This document shows positions 1-12,379 of a stretch of 64,000 bases of DNA, piece after piece. The stretch is from Euonymus europaeus (Eukaryota; Streptophyta; Magnoliopsida; Celastrales; Celastraceae): contig OY756957.1 of NCBI GenBank assembly GCA_963580455.1, positions 6,329,001 through 6,393,000 of the forward strand. The letters are read 5' to 3'. The notes beneath the pieces are model-generated. The model was not told the origin of the DNA. It made no database searches and saw only the letters and a list, made by a program, of their open reading frames with translations. The first letter of the stretch is position 1; each line of letters opens with the position of its first letter. A program made the translations under genes and the position numbers.

Positions 1-1322
1 ATAGAAGTATTTTTATAAAAACAATTATTTATGGTCATAATGAAGGAAAAAAGAGAGACAAAAAGGCATGGTCAATAAAAAGACACACCTCCGATAAAAA
101 AAAAAGGGAAAAGAAAACAAAAAAAGACACACGTGTAGGGTCGAGAATTATTCTTGCAAGCATAACATTTATTATTACAGGAATCGTTTACGTGGACACA
201 TCCCTGTAAAAATTCTCTGAGATATTTGACAGTGTCGACCATCGGCTATTTTTTTTTTTTTAATTTACGTGGGTGTCTCAGTCGTCTTACGCATAGCTCG
301 ACTAATCTCACAAAGTCTGGGATAAGATCATGTAAGACTCTAGTGACCCAAGATATCTTTTATGATTGAATGAAGAATCGAATCTCGAACTGTATGCCTA
401 ACCACACATCTCAATATTTATCCTTACCATTAGACCAACCCACCTTGGGTTAATCATCGGCTAATTTTGATCTTTACTCCACATGTACAATGGATCGTTA
501 AGTTAATAATAATATGAATCGAACACATTTAAATCAATGCATAAAGATTTATTAATTAAATTAATTAATAATTAGATAGCAGTCGATTAATTAATAATTA
601 AATTCCACATGCAAGTGAAAGTACACGCGGAGAGGACCACAAAGAAATTGCCCATGGAGTTGGATCATGGATGGTCCTCATTCATCTGAAAGCAGTCATT
701 CACACGTCTTGCTTGACCTTGTTTAGTGAAATGTTCTTCCTAAACCCACAAATTGTTTGACAAGTAGTCACAGCGTCGTTGTCTAGCTTGCCTTACCAAC
801 TTGGTATTTTCTTCTTTCATCTCTTCTTCACCTTTTCAAAATTTGAGTACACGTTTGTTTCACGTTGATTTTTTGTTGCCGGCACGTGACACCTTTCATC
901 CTTAATTTTTTTTTTTCAAAAATCGATTTGGTTGGTTAATTCAGTTGCTCAACTTCTTATAAATTTCAGACATTTCGCCACACTTATGGGCTCTATAATG
1001 TAAGACTCAAGTAACATTGGTTACTTGCTCAATTTATTATAAATCAAATATTCATGAACATTCCTCAACACTTATGTACTCGATTATACAAAGCCCAACA
1101 TGCGCTCTTGACATAAGACATACGATTTAATCCTTAGAAAGATGTTATTGATTGAGATGACTTGAATATTTATTTTTATTTATAAACTATATTGATGGCT
1201 TAAACCTAACGGATATGAGATATAAGTTATTGACACAATTTTCCTGAAGAAAGAGGCATTGAAATAATTTAAGCTTGTATGGCCATTATCATGCTAAAAC
1301 TCAGAGTAAGAACTCTCATTGC
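1..1322. other. Intergenic, no gene seen
   Basis: AT-rich DNA with homopolymer runs and a TTAATTAA-rich patch near 550-600. I see no open frame resembling a protein family, no terminal repeats and no RNA gene. Confidence 0.5.
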
Positions 1323-2296
1323 TCATAAAGGACGAACCATAAATAGCACATCAGGCCCAATGCATATTTTGCTCTTCTTTGCCATCGCTAGGAGCCATCC
1401 ATAAGCCTGATCCGCTACTTCAGGTACTAGAAATATAAGGAAGCCCTGGGACACCATATCAGTTGCCAGAAGAGTAATCATTTCATAATCTGATTGCGGA
1501 GAAGCTCCATATATTTCTTCATCTGAAGACACCACATTGCCTAAAATCAATATTGCTAGGCTTGCTTCAAACAAGATTGAAGGGTTTCATTGAAGGATAA
1601 AGCCTCAATTTTGAGGTGTCTGTCAGATAAACTTGGATACTTTTTATCAAATGACTAGGCCAAGAATAAAAAGATAGACTACAGTAGACTAGAAATATAA
1701 GCTCCTATGTTCAAAATATTGCCCCAAAGAGACATTATGGAACAATACAAGATAATTATCTTCTTGACTGCTTCAGGAGAGTACCATGAACCCACTAACT
1801 GCTTCATTAAAACATCTGATGGTTTGCAGATTTGAAATATAATAATGTGTCATTGAATAGCAACTACAACTTTAACATAGGTTATCACTAGCATATTTTC
1901 TTATGGTATTACAAGACGGCAAGGTGTTGCCTAATGTCTAAGTTCAAGCTTAAATGTAGTCTGCAAACACCAAAAAAAATGCACTTGGACTTGAACTGCT
2001 TAAAGTTTGTTTAAAAAGAAACAAGCCAAAGTCGCCAAACAACCACTCCAACCACTTCCCTTCCAAAAAAAAACCATAACTACCCTCAAACGAAGAGGAG
2101 AAGTGGACAAGGCTATGCGATAATGACCATGTTGGACAAGGCTATGCGATAAGGTGATTAACAACAAGAAGCATAAATGAGCTGCTGAACCTGAATAGTG
2201 TAACCAGAAAAGAAAATCTGCTACTGCATCCAAATCTCCTAGTTTCTCAAAATAATCTTCATCTAAGTTCAAAGCCAAAACAACTAAGGAGATCAA
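1323..2296 (-). pseudogene. 2-oxoglutarate/Fe(II)-dependent dioxygenase pseudogene fragment
   Basis: Two separated minus-strand pieces match consecutive parts of the plant 2OG-Fe(II) oxygenase fold (hxnY-like group). Near 2290-2170 the peptide reads LALNLDEDYFEKLGDLDA and then LHYSG, as in the helix before the core. Near 1520-1440 it reads IYGASPQSDYEMITLLATD, matching the iron-site strand whose family form is GASxHSDYGMxTLL. The iron-binding His is Gln here and the following Gly is Glu. Right after LATD the frame shifts: the family's GVPGL is found in another frame. The N-terminus, second His and Arg-x-Ser 2OG site are not visible. An enzyme cannot be made from this. The assignment rests on remembered family motifs, not an alignment. 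Confidence 0.7.
2105..2152. repeat. Short tandem duplication inside the dioxygenase pseudogene
   Basis: The word GGACAAGGCTATGCGATAA occurs twice in a row about 30 bp apart, between the two recognisable dioxygenase pieces. It is a local duplication in decayed sequence. Confidence 0.7.
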
Positions 2297-3183
2297 TTTT
2301 TTTCCCAGCAGACCTGAGGTATAAGATTACTTTCTTGATATACGTTCAGAATCCAAAATTTTCAAACAAGCAGAAGAATACACATCAAAAGACGAAGAAT
2401 CATAATTAATTGAAAGATAAGCCTTCAGGAATTCCTCATCCTACCACAAAGTGGAAGGCTCTGTTCCTACTAAAGAGGAGTATGCCCTTGCCCTACTGTA
2501 GAGCCACATTCTCTGCACTCCCCACCAGAATATAATCAAGACATAACCTACCACAGCTCCCTTAACATATGGCATTCCATGAAAGTAGACATCCACTAAC
2601 TCAACTTGATCTTAATCTATGCATGTTGGCAGTAGTATAGTTTTGAGGTATACACAAAAGAATAATCAAGTACAATCAACTAATAAACTGAGCCAATTTT
2701 GATCTCAAAACAAAGCACCAAACTGTAACATTTGTCATTTGAACTCGACAAACTATGACTAATTTCTACCTTGATGATGACATTAAAACTTATATTTCTT
2801 TCTCATAATACAACTCCATTGTGGTTCTCCAATATGGCAGAACTTTTGAAAATTTCCTAACCATAATAGTAACCAAATAACTGTACTATATGATAAGCGT
2901 AATCACAATAAGGGGAGTAAAAAAGAAGAAGAAGGAAATGAATTGTAATTCAAATGTTTGCATCTGACACATCTTACCCAACACATATCTTGCGAAGGCC
3001 ATTGGTTCAAGTTAATTGCCACCCCTTCTAGCGGACCAACATAGAAACTCTTTTTTGAGTCACCTATTATTACAATCAGTTCTAGTTGACCCCCACATTG
3101 TTTGGGATAAAGGTTTTGACGATGACCATAATATTTTTTAATGTTGAACCCGCTTCATCAGCATAGTCAAACACAAAATCTTA
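2297..3183. other. Intergenic, no gene seen
   Basis: No coding similarity recognised. Upstream exons of the dioxygenase fragment would be expected here on the minus strand, but I could not find any. Confidence 0.4.
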
Positions 3184-3434
3184 AGGCTATGTTTTCGGGA
3201 GGTGAGGTTTCATAAGACGTCATGAAACCTTGTTTGGTTGGCAAAAGATTTAAAAAAGAAGTTTCACGAAGTTTTTTAAGTTTGACACAATGATATTTTT
3301 GTCTTTTTATTTTTATTGTGGAATAAAACTTCTCCAAGACATCAAATTTGGGGTTTCATTTTTGCTTTGAGGTAAAGGTTTCGAGAAATCTAGCCAAAGG
3401 AAACCTCCCCTAATCTCTTTCCAAACACAACATA
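3184..3434. mobile_element. MITE-like element with imperfect inverted ends
   Basis: The left end (CTATGTTTTCGGGAGGTGAG) and the reverse complement of the right end (ATGTTGTGTTTGG, then AGGGGAGGTTTCC) are similar in order and spacing. The body is short and non-coding, so a non-autonomous DNA transposon is likely. No clean target duplication was found and the superfamily is uncertain. Confidence 0.4.
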
Positions 3435-4604
3435 AAAATGAAAAAGGTCAAAAAAAGAAAGGGGACTAAATAGAAGCTTTGGAACTCAAGGAGAGGTTTA
3501 GAGACATGGAATTAAAATTCATCAAAATTAAACTCAAATTCAACCAAATCGGGTCAATAATGGGTCCAAAGCGGGTCAACACTGAGTCACGGCCTTCCAG
3601 TGTTTGATTTGACCGGAAAAAAGTGGGTTAGATGCACCTTAGTCCGGTGAGTCTAATGGAGGAGGTGGATGTCGCCGGCGTTGGCCGGATCGGGTCATTT
3701 TTTTTCCATGGTGACCTCAAGTTTTAAAGCCAGATTTTGATTGCTACGGTTGACTAAACGAGGCGAGGTTGGTCAGGTTTTGTTGCTCGTCGCCTTGCAG
3801 AACTTTTGACACCAACTGGGTCACAAATGATCGCCAGACGAAGAATATTTGTTGCCCGTAAGTGACTTCAACGAAAATGTCAGGGAGAGAGAAATAAAAA
3901 ATCATTAAACAAAGTTTTTTTTAATTTATAATCATGTCACCGATCCAAGTACAAAATTCACCAAATCATTCCTAGTAGAACTAGGACTCCCCAATTGCTA
4001 TAAAAAGAACCTCACTCATTAGGTAAAATCTTAATCACAGCTTGTGCTATTTTTGGCTTAAGTTGAGAGAGCTCTGAGACAAAGTCCTCCCAACTGTGAA
4101 CTAACATATTGACTTGAGTATCGGAGCGAGGCCACCTCGAAATAATTCGGGATTCATCATAGCTTACGCTTGCTTGTAGTGCATGTCATCTAGCTCAAGA
4201 ATAGCAAGTTTGACGGGTAAATGACACATTTGCTCCCCGAAAGATAGGGTCTGTTACGACTCAGCCCCTCAAAGAAAAAAAGAGACGAGTTGGCCACTGA
4301 CTTAGCATTTTTGTTTCATCAACAAATTGGGCAGCTAATCGGGCACTCAAAATAATGACGTGGATGTTGACCCAATCTCTAACCGTTTTTCCCACTGATA
4401 TGGAATGGTAGTTGGATTACGTGGAATTGGCTTAAAAAATAAAAAATGACTTTACACATGTATATAATCCATGCAAATAGAGCTCCCATGCAAAAAACTG
4501 GTTAAGTAGTATCAAATGAACCACTCAAAGATTAAAATTGTTGCAAAATGGTCACCTAGTACTACTTTGAACCACAACCTGCAATACATACATATAAATT
4601 GCAA
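3435..4604. other. Intergenic, possible 3' terminal region of the MULE
   Basis: No gene recognised. Around 4208-4300 the text (AAATGACACATTTGCTCCCC and a line about cytosine-rich words) resembles the terminal inverted repeats of plant Mutator-like elements and would suit the 3' end of the transposase gene at 4821-7519. No matching inverted copy was found beyond 7570, so the element borders are not established. Confidence 0.35.
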
Positions 4605-4770
4605 TTCAGAGGTCCAAAATACAGAAAAATAACTACAAGTTCAAAGATCCAAAAATACATGTAAACAACTACCAGTTCATAGTCTAAAATACAGGAAATT
4701 AACTACCAGTTCATAGGTCCAAAATTCATGCAAATCACTGGCAGTTCAGAGATCCAAAATTCATGCAAAT
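4605..4770. repeat. About five tandem units of about 35 bp
   Basis: Diverged direct repeats with the core AACTACCAGTTCATAGGTCC followed by an AAAATNCATG-like stretch recur five times with a period near 35 bp. They lie just downstream of the MULE coding region on its own strand, where subterminal repeats of such elements are common. Confidence 0.75.
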
Positions 4771-4820
4771 AAGAGAACATTGAGAAGTTTCCTCATAACT
4801 TAAATTTAAGAAAGTGCAAC

Positions 4821-7519
4821 TCAAGGATGCTTTGTTGTGGATGATTGAGTTGATGTGAGGATACTAGAGTATCTAGAACTTGATGTTGCAGCATGCAAAG
4901 TTGTTGTGGTGGATGACCTTCTGACAACCATTTTTGATCGCGTGCGAGTTATATGTGCACCACTGCCTCCACTTGATCCACACCCGTCAATCACACCAGC
5001 CACTTTATTTCCTAAAGTGTTAGTTGTCTCCACTTCTCCACTAGTTTGACAATGTTGCTACAAATAGAATGCATCCAAAATTATGCACTTCATTATGGAT
5101 AACATAAACATATCTAATGATCAATGAAGAAGATAATACTTGTCCCCTTGCTCTACCACAAGTCCTCTTGTTGTGCCCATTTTGTCCACATTTTGTGCAT
5201 CGAACGATTGGATAACGTCGTCGTAGCTTTTTCTTTGTCTTCAGCTCATCATGTTCTAGCCTTCTCTTTTTTTTAGGTCTACCAACAACCACCTTTTCCC
5301 TTAGAGGAAGCACCACATCTCCATTCACCTGAGGCCACAATTGAGATCCACTTGTTGGCATCACAGAATGTTGGTAGATCCTCAACATGGTTGCCTTGGT
5401 ATATGTTGGATGCACGAAGTCTTCCGGGTCTTTGTGTAGCCATCCAATGGCTGCGATGGCATGGCAGCACGGTATCCCTGTGAGATCCCAAACTCTACAA
5501 GTACAAGCTGCGTTCTTAACATCCACCACATACTGATCGGGCCTGCATGTCACCTAAATCACAAATAATATATAATTAAACATTAGTTCGCTAAAGACAT
5601 TAACTAAGACACTGGATATTCATGTACCTGGAACACTGAATGAGCAGCATCTCCAGACCATTGCACGTGCCATTTTGTACTCTTTTCTGTTTCCTCTTTC
5701 AGCTTCGAATGAACCACAGGGGTCACTCTTGTCTGACACCTTTTCATCTTTGCACGAATCTTAATATGCCGTGCCATTGCCTCGTCCTTCAAATCTTCAA
5801 GCATGGAAATGATAGGCTTACCTCTGAAAGGAAGAATCTTGGAGTTGTAACTCTCGGACATGTTATTCACGATAACTGCATTTTTTGAATGTGTACTAAA
5901 AGCTGCTCTAGTCCATAGGCAAGGTGTGATGTCATCAAGATATTTCCACGTTGCCTCATCTAAGTTCTTCATAACTTGCATTTCTCTTTGAAATTCTTTG
6001 ATTGTTGTTGCACTTGCACACTTTCACAGCTGCTCTCTAAACTGCTTACCACTTCATCGTTTACTAAAATTGGCATATATGTGTCGAACACAAAATCTGT
6101 GTTCAACACCTTGTTGAACCTGTTGAAGTGCTGCAACCAGCCCCTTAAATGAATAGAAAATAAACATAAAACAGTTAATAAATGTTATTATTACTCATAA
6201 ATATATGGAACAATGACTAGACTTGAAGTACGTACCTTCTGTCAATCGGATATGAAAGACCACCTTCTATCTTCAATTGATCCAATATCTACAAGTAACT
6301 TTCTCAAAAACCATAGCCATGAATCTGTATTCTCTCTCTCTACCACTGCCCAAGCAATTGGCATAATGCCATTATTGCCATCTTGAGCCACTCCAGTTAG
6401 TAATTGTTGTCCATATATTGTCTTCAATAAGCAACCATCAAGGCCAATGAGTGGCCTGCAACCATCCAGGAAGGCTTTCTTCAATGCATCAATACACACA
6501 TAAACCCTTTGAAATATTGGAGGATCCTCCAATGTCCTCCTATCCAGCAATATAGTAGTTGTAGAGTCTCTATTAGTCTTCAACAATTCAGCCAAATAAT
6601 TCCTTAGTGTTGCATATTGCTCCACATTTTTTCCATCTATAATCTCCAAAGCTTTCTTTTTTGCCCTATAAGCATGAGTCCTAGTAATCTCCAGTGAGTA
6701 TTTCTCCTTCACATATGCAAGTAGCTGCCCACAACTAATGTTTGGTTCAGATCTAATCTTATTCACTAGATTAGATCCTAACCACTTTGAGGTTGCTTGC
6801 TTTACAAACATGGACCTACCACATTTGTGCCTTTTGTTAAAAGTCTTGACTTGAAAAGTTTGCTCACTAGTGATCTTGGAACACCACACCATCCATGGAC
6901 ACTTCACACAATACTTCACCTGACACCTATTAGGCTCATTTTTCACAAATCGTAATTTGTATCCCCCACTGACAGCATAATCTCTCATAACTTTCCTAAA
7001 TTGTTCCATGCTATTAAACTTCATCCCTAATTGAAACTTGAAGTTCTTCATATCTGACTTAGGGTTGAACTTCGGATTGTGAATTTTACGTACCCTAACA
7101 AAATCACCATCATCTACTTCCTCCATACTATCCAGCTCATCAGACTCATAAGCCATTCTAAAATCGGGATCATCATCGTCAGTTCCAAGACTGGAATGTT
7201 CATTATCTTCACTCACTGCCCCATCTTCACTCACTATATCACTCTCATCTGCATCATCAGACCCATCACTCCCACTTCCATCAGACCTATCACTCCCATC
7301 AGACCCATCCCCTTCCTCCACAACATCTTCATGAGTTGGTATCAACCCCTCCTCCTCTAAGCCCCGCATGTAATCATCCAAAAATTCATCTAAATCTTCA
7401 TCATTCATCAGATTATGGGGTCCATCAGCACAACAATCACAAGCTACCTGAACAGGTGCAAGTGCTGGTATAGAAGGCGGTTTTGGGGGTGAGGATGAGT
7501 TAGGCAAACAAGGGTCCAT
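4821..7519 (-). pseudogene. MULE (Mutator-like) transposase gene, broken by nonsense codons
   Basis: The gene encodes a Mutator-superfamily DDE transposase. Exon 1 (7519-6236) starts at MDPCLPNSS. An acidic Asp/Ser/Glu stretch follows, then the MuDR N-terminal zinc-binding domain (FVKNEPNRCQVKYC ... FNKRHKC) and the catalytic segment with LIGLDGCLLK and FISD. Exon 2 (6143-5628) holds the C/H segment FCVRHIYANF and the acidic residue in NNMSESYNSK. Exon 3 (5553 to about 5135) holds the SWIM finger (CTCRVWDLTGIPCCHA) and a CCHC knuckle (CTKCGQNGHNKRTC). A last exon is Ser/Thr-rich and ends at 4821. In-frame TGA codons lie at 6242-6244, 6054-6056 and 6024-6026, where the family has Arg or Trp. 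The catalytic residues survive, but no full protein can be made. Splicing is inferred. Confidence 0.88.
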
Positions 7520-7570
7520 TTTGAAAACAATAAAAGTCAGAATCAGGGGACCATAGAAACACAATAACAT

Positions 7571-8456
7571 CCAAAATCACGAAATAAGAACACAATTGCA
7601 TGGAAAATCAAGAAAGGTAAACCAAATCAGGGGACCACAAGACAATAATAGCATCTAAAGTCATGGATCAAACAGATGACTAAAAGCTTCAACAACACTC
7701 CCCTTCAATTTGAACATGCAAGGCCAGAAATTTCCCTAAGTTCGCCCAAGTTGCAAAGAGATTGAGAGCAAGGTAGATCGGGTTGTGAGGCTGGGCAGAG
7801 AAACGACTTTTGCGACCTTTGAGCTCTCCTATCGACTCATAGAAATGCAAACCAATCTGTTTTGTTCCACTTTGAAGCATGACCGGCACCAGTTTTGTTG
7901 CAACGGCCATCAACGGCAACAAGTGGCGTCATCGGATGAAGACTTCTGCTTTAGGTGATTCGGGTGCAGATGCATCTTTCTCTTTTGATTCTTACTCTTT
8001 GACTTCCTTCATATGAAGCGGATTCCCCGGCAGAGAGATCGAGAGGTGTGGTGTTTAGTTTTCAGAGAGAGATGTAATCGGGCAAAGAGAGAGGGATGGA
8101 GAAAACAGGAATTGTCCAGATTATTATTTTTTTATATAAAAAACCGTCCAGAAATTGTCCCGCACCAATGCCTCACGCGGGATCCCACCTAGTACCATTC
8201 TTGTATATATTATGTGTGTGTATTGCTTAGGCGTTTCACCGAGGGAGATCTGTGGGGACTGTGGTCTGCAAGATGGGCGAGCATCGGAGCTCTACTTTCG
8301 GAGGTTACTTAGCCATGTTGGTTGCATGTATTTAAGACTTACGGAGGCAAAGGCATTGGTAAAGCAGAACTTCTATTGAGTTTGTAAGTTTGAGAAATCT
8401 AATAGTAGGCCCAATTGGGCCTCAGTGTAGGAAATTGAGCAGTACGGTTATGCTAG
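7571..8456. other. Intergenic, upstream side of the MULE gene
   Basis: No coding similarity recognised. This should contain the promoter and 5' terminus of the MULE, but I saw no inverted copy of the candidate left end. Confidence 0.4.
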
Positions 8457-8501
8457 TCCATGGGCTAACTTTTTTTTTTTGAATGATCCATGGGCTAACT
8501 T
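8457..8501. mobile_element. Tiny poly(T) insertion with 15-bp target duplication
   Basis: TCCATGGGCTAACTT occurs at 8457-8471 and again at 8487-8501. Between them lies only TTTTTTTTTGAATGA. A long exact duplication around a homopolymer-led insert is what target-primed reverse transcription (LINE machinery) leaves when the cDNA is cut short almost at once. The RNA would have been copied on the minus strand, so its poly(A) reads as T. Confidence 0.7.
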
Positions 8502-10476
8502 AGAAACCATTTGCACGCACTTTGAGTGGGCCTAAGTATGTTTTCTCCTGGTTAGATTCTCATGGGAATTAATAGGAAGGGAAATGGATAAAGAAATCAA
8601 CAGGGGTTGCCTATGACTTGGATCGAAGTGTGTCTGCTAATAAAATAAAGCAAGTAGACCACGTTCATACCCAAATGGAGTTTATTCTTCCAAGTACGTA
8701 GGTGACATACAACTAATTATTTAATCACACTTGGCCACTCATGTTTTCTATTAAGCCAACTGCTAATTAGCTGCCCTAATCATCATAACTAATATTCAAA
8801 TTAAAATCATCAATAGATGTGGGTCTTCCTCAGATTTTCTATGTATGTGGAGGAATATAATTGTCATATTAAATGCTACAAAGTGATCTATCAATCGCTC
8901 GAAATTTGTCCTAAGAGGTATGGATCTAGGATAATTACAATTAGGGAGATCCCACGAACAAGAGATGAGTTCGGATAATAGGATAATTATTATTATTATT
9001 GATATATGCAACTGAGGATGGGTTATTATATTGTTGGAAGGTGGTATCATCGTATCAAACTGTAATGACATATATTAGGTAATGTGTTTAAACCAATTAA
9101 CAATTATAAAATGATTAGTGTGCCATGTGCACATTCCCAAAATTTTCTATCAAAATCCCACCAGCCAAACATGCGCTAAGGCAGCAAAATCCCCGTCCAA
9201 GGGGTACATTGTTCCTGAATTTCCGATTCTACCCTTCTACCCCACGTGCACTCAATAATCGAACTTTGGGTATAATTGCCAACAAAACTAGGATCAAGAT
9301 TCGAAAATCAACACATTCATGTAGACCGTACAGTTAATACACGGGCAGCACAGTATATTAGTTAATTTAGTTGCGTTTGATTAACCGAGATACAGATTTA
9401 TTAAAGCATCGGATTTGCAAAACGGTTACTCACATGGTTGCAAGCTCAGCAGGTCACATGGTATGAGCCCTGCAATGCTGCGTCAAACGAATATATATGC
9501 AAAGCTGAGATGGCACGTGTGGGAAATCCCGTGGGACAACAGGTGACAGTTTTTTTAATTAATCATCGGACGGTTAGGAAGCTGTCGGTACTTGTGGTCA
9601 CCGACCATGCCGAAGGTTAGACGAAATGGTGGGTAATGAGAAATAAAATACTACTACAAATGGGGATGATTATATTAATTAATCAAAAGAAATGATGAGG
9701 CAATTTTATTTTATTTTTTGAAAAAAGGAAAAGGAGACTTTTTCACAAGTATGACCATTGACCGGATCCAGCAAGGACAATATCATTTTGACCGAGAGTG
9801 CACGTGTGCTTTGCTGTCTTTGTCATGTGGAGTATAGAGATTGGCGAGCCACGAAGGATCCTTTTATTAAGAGGATGGTTGCATTTTGCTTGTGGATAAA
9901 TTGTGTGGAAAATATATATTTTTTCGTGATGATTATATTGAAAGATTTGTTTTGTTGATATGATGAAATATGTGTTTTGGTGATATTGACGCATAGTGGC
10001 TTGATTTTTTGTAATAAATGTATGATTCAGTCTTGATTTTTGTGTAAATTTGATAAGGATAGTATGAAAAATAGAAGTGGTTGACTTGACTAAAATTGAG
10101 AGAATAAAATGTTTAGAGATTTTTATTTTGTTGATGTAACTGTATTGAGAGACTTGTTTTGATGATGTAACTATATTGAGTTATGTGTGTGATATGAATT
10201 TTGTTTAATTTAAATGATATCCAAAATTTAGATTTGCTAGTCCAGCAAAAAACAACGATTGTGGTTGCTCTTATAAACCCTAAAACGCGTCCTATCTTCT
10301 TCTTTTTTTTTTAAAAGAAGAGTTTATCCTAAGTTTCACCATTGCATTTCATATATGATGAAATTTGAGTTTTTTATAATTTAAAATATACATTTCATTA
10401 CAATTTTCTCCGATTCTAAGGCACATTTTTCGTCCTAATTTAATTTAATGCCAAACGTTATCATTCTTCTATTATT
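8502..10476. other. Intergenic, no gene seen
   Basis: Open frames here are short and match no family I know. A small TTA microsatellite lies near 8985-9000. The word TTGGCGAGCCACGAAGGATCC near 9840 is related to the repeats at 10508-10640. Confidence 0.45.
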
Positions 10477-10660
10477 ATTTGTGATTCCTTGTCTTTGTTG
10501 TATAGTGATTGGTCGGCCATGTAGGATCCACTTATTATATATCCTATAATTACTATTTGTGCTTCGCTGTCTTCGTGTTGTGTACTTGTGTATATATTGG
10601 CGAGGCACGTAGGATCCACTTATTATCGACCCTATAATTACTATTTGTGCATGTTTAATA
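10477..10660. repeat. Two tandem copies of an 88-bp unit
   Basis: GGATCCACTTATTAT occurs at 10524 and 10612, followed both times by CCTATAATTACTATTTGTGC and preceded by a TTGG..GGC.[AC]GTA word. A third, diverged copy lies near 9840. No coding content. Confidence 0.75.
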
Positions 10661-11304
10661 AGAATTCAATTATTTGTAACAATAAGTGATTATATATATA
10701 TGAGTTGTTGCCAAAGGTATTTGATGAAAACCTTAATTAATTATAACATAATAAATTGCAATTGGACTCTCTGCAGGTAGCATGTTGCAGTGCCTCATAC
10801 ATATTCATATTCATATTCATCATTTTGCATGCACATTGTTAGCAAGGAAATATAATCATTCAGTGCTAGTAGCTCATAAAATCATTTGAACTATAAAAGA
10901 CATTCATTTAAGGGACAATAACGATGGGCACAATGGTCCCTAGGGGTGTACACTGGATTCGATTCCGCGTCATTGGTTTGGGTTGGCTTGATCAAATATC
11001 TAAGGATTACTAGGTTATCGATTTCTGATTAGAATAGATTTAGTTCCATTCTTGATGGAAACTCCTGCGTAATGTTAGGACTCCTTCGTACATATCATTG
11101 ATCATAGTAATTGTTAGGGATAATTGTGACCGGGTCCCAGCGGAGCCGCAAGTCGCCAATTAACACTAACAATAATATAATTAATCATGAATCTTCTCTT
11201 CTTTATGATCCCACATTAGGCACCTATCACTTGTACTCATAGATTTTTAATTACCAAGAAAAAAAATCTAACCCCCTTGAGGGGCATTGTGGTAACTTTG
11301 CGAT
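10661..11304. other. Intergenic with an orphan hAT-like end
   Basis: No gene recognised. CCTAGGGGTGTACAC near 10940 looks like the left terminus of the hAT family seen at 13703, but no partner end follows it. Confidence 0.35.
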
Positions 11305-11605
11305 GATTAGCTTTGAGAATATTAACATCACGCTACTGATAATAACGAGACCAATGTTTCAAATTTTTACATTACAAGCGCTATTGTTAACAGCGTGTGT
11401 AATTTTTTCTTTTTCATGCTACTCGTAGTTGCGTGATCATATCTTTTTAAAAGAAGAGAAGAACAAAGAGAAAGAAGAGAAGAACTATGAGTAGCGTGAT
11501 AAAAAAAAAATTACACGCTATTAATAATGTGAGTAATGTAAAAATTAGAAACATTAATCTCGTTATTGTCAATAACGTGATCTCATTATTCTCAAAACTA
11601 ATCAC
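11305..11605. mobile_element. Long hairpin (fold-back MITE), arms of about 125 bp
   Basis: The left arm (11305-11430) and right arm (11483-11605) are imperfect reverse complements over their whole length, with a loop of about 52 bp rich in AAGAGAAG. Matching blocks include GATTAG..TTTGAGAAT, ATAACGAGA..AATGTTTC and TTTTTACATTAC. No open frame. It is most likely a fold-back DNA element, and its transcript would form a long stem. Confidence 0.8.
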
Positions 11606-12033
11606 ACTATTGACAATAACGTTTATTGTCGTATCTGAAAAAAAAAACCTTATTATTTCTCTAATAAATTATTTAAATATTGAAATTTTGAAGAAAAAAA
11701 CTCCATACAAAGAAGGCCCAAGGAAGGGTCCTAGTTCACGTGCGGATCACATGGGAAATGAGCCTCGTACGGGAGGGGGTGTGATGGAGTGCGTTATAAC
11801 AATTTTGTCAGTTAGCGAAACAGTGAGAGACCTATTCTTGGAGACTATTGACAGGTAAGACGTGGGACAGCTATCACGCAACCAACACCACAATCAACAC
11901 CCGACATCTTGTCGGTCCCCATCACATAGCACGCCTCCCCCCCAAATCATGTCTTCCATCATCAAAAAAACATTATCCAACTTCAATCGACGAATCGCCC
12001 GTGTTATTAACGAACGGTCAAGATAATTTGTTA
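11606..12033. other. Intergenic, no gene seen
   Basis: The sequence after the hairpin is unremarkable; a GC-richer patch near 11860-12000 contains no recognisable protein. Confidence 0.4.
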
Positions 12034-12379
12034 TTAAGGCAACCACAATGGGGTGCAAATGCGTCTATTAAATTTGTTTTTGAGTCGCATAACTATTACA
12101 CAAAAAGTGATTTCACATATTTTTCTATATCTGTAAAATACAAATTCATATACATTTATTTCTCGCCTATTTTAGGCAAACCAACAATTTTTTGCTCCTT
12201 TATGGTCCTCATTAAATTTACAACAAAATCAATATTGGGTCATGTCTTTATTATAAAAGTCAAGTCACATATTCATCCACATTAATAAAAATGTATTTTT
12301 TAATACTGTCACTTCAACAAAAATATTTAAATACATATTTACTAGCCCATCAAAATTGCACCATTACCATTGTCCTTAA
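12034..12379. mobile_element. MITE-like element with TTAAGG ends
   Basis: The left end TTAAGGCAACCACAATGG and the reverse complement of the right end (TTAAGGACAATGGTAATGG) are similar. The body is non-coding, and its internal words (CATATTCATCCACATTAATAAAA and similar) recur in the element at 13380. The target duplication is unclear. Confidence 0.5.

Noticed and set aside
4855..5049. Plus-strand open frame of 64 codons
   Set aside because: It is the mirror of the last MULE exon on the minus strand and resembles no protein.
7689..7922. Minus-strand frame of 77 codons upstream of the MULE
   Set aside because: No family similarity; it lies in what should be the 5' flank of the element.
11487..12285. 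Two overlapping plus-strand frames of 123 and 145 codons
   Set aside because: They run through the hairpin arm and a MITE, with low-complexity composition. No protein match.
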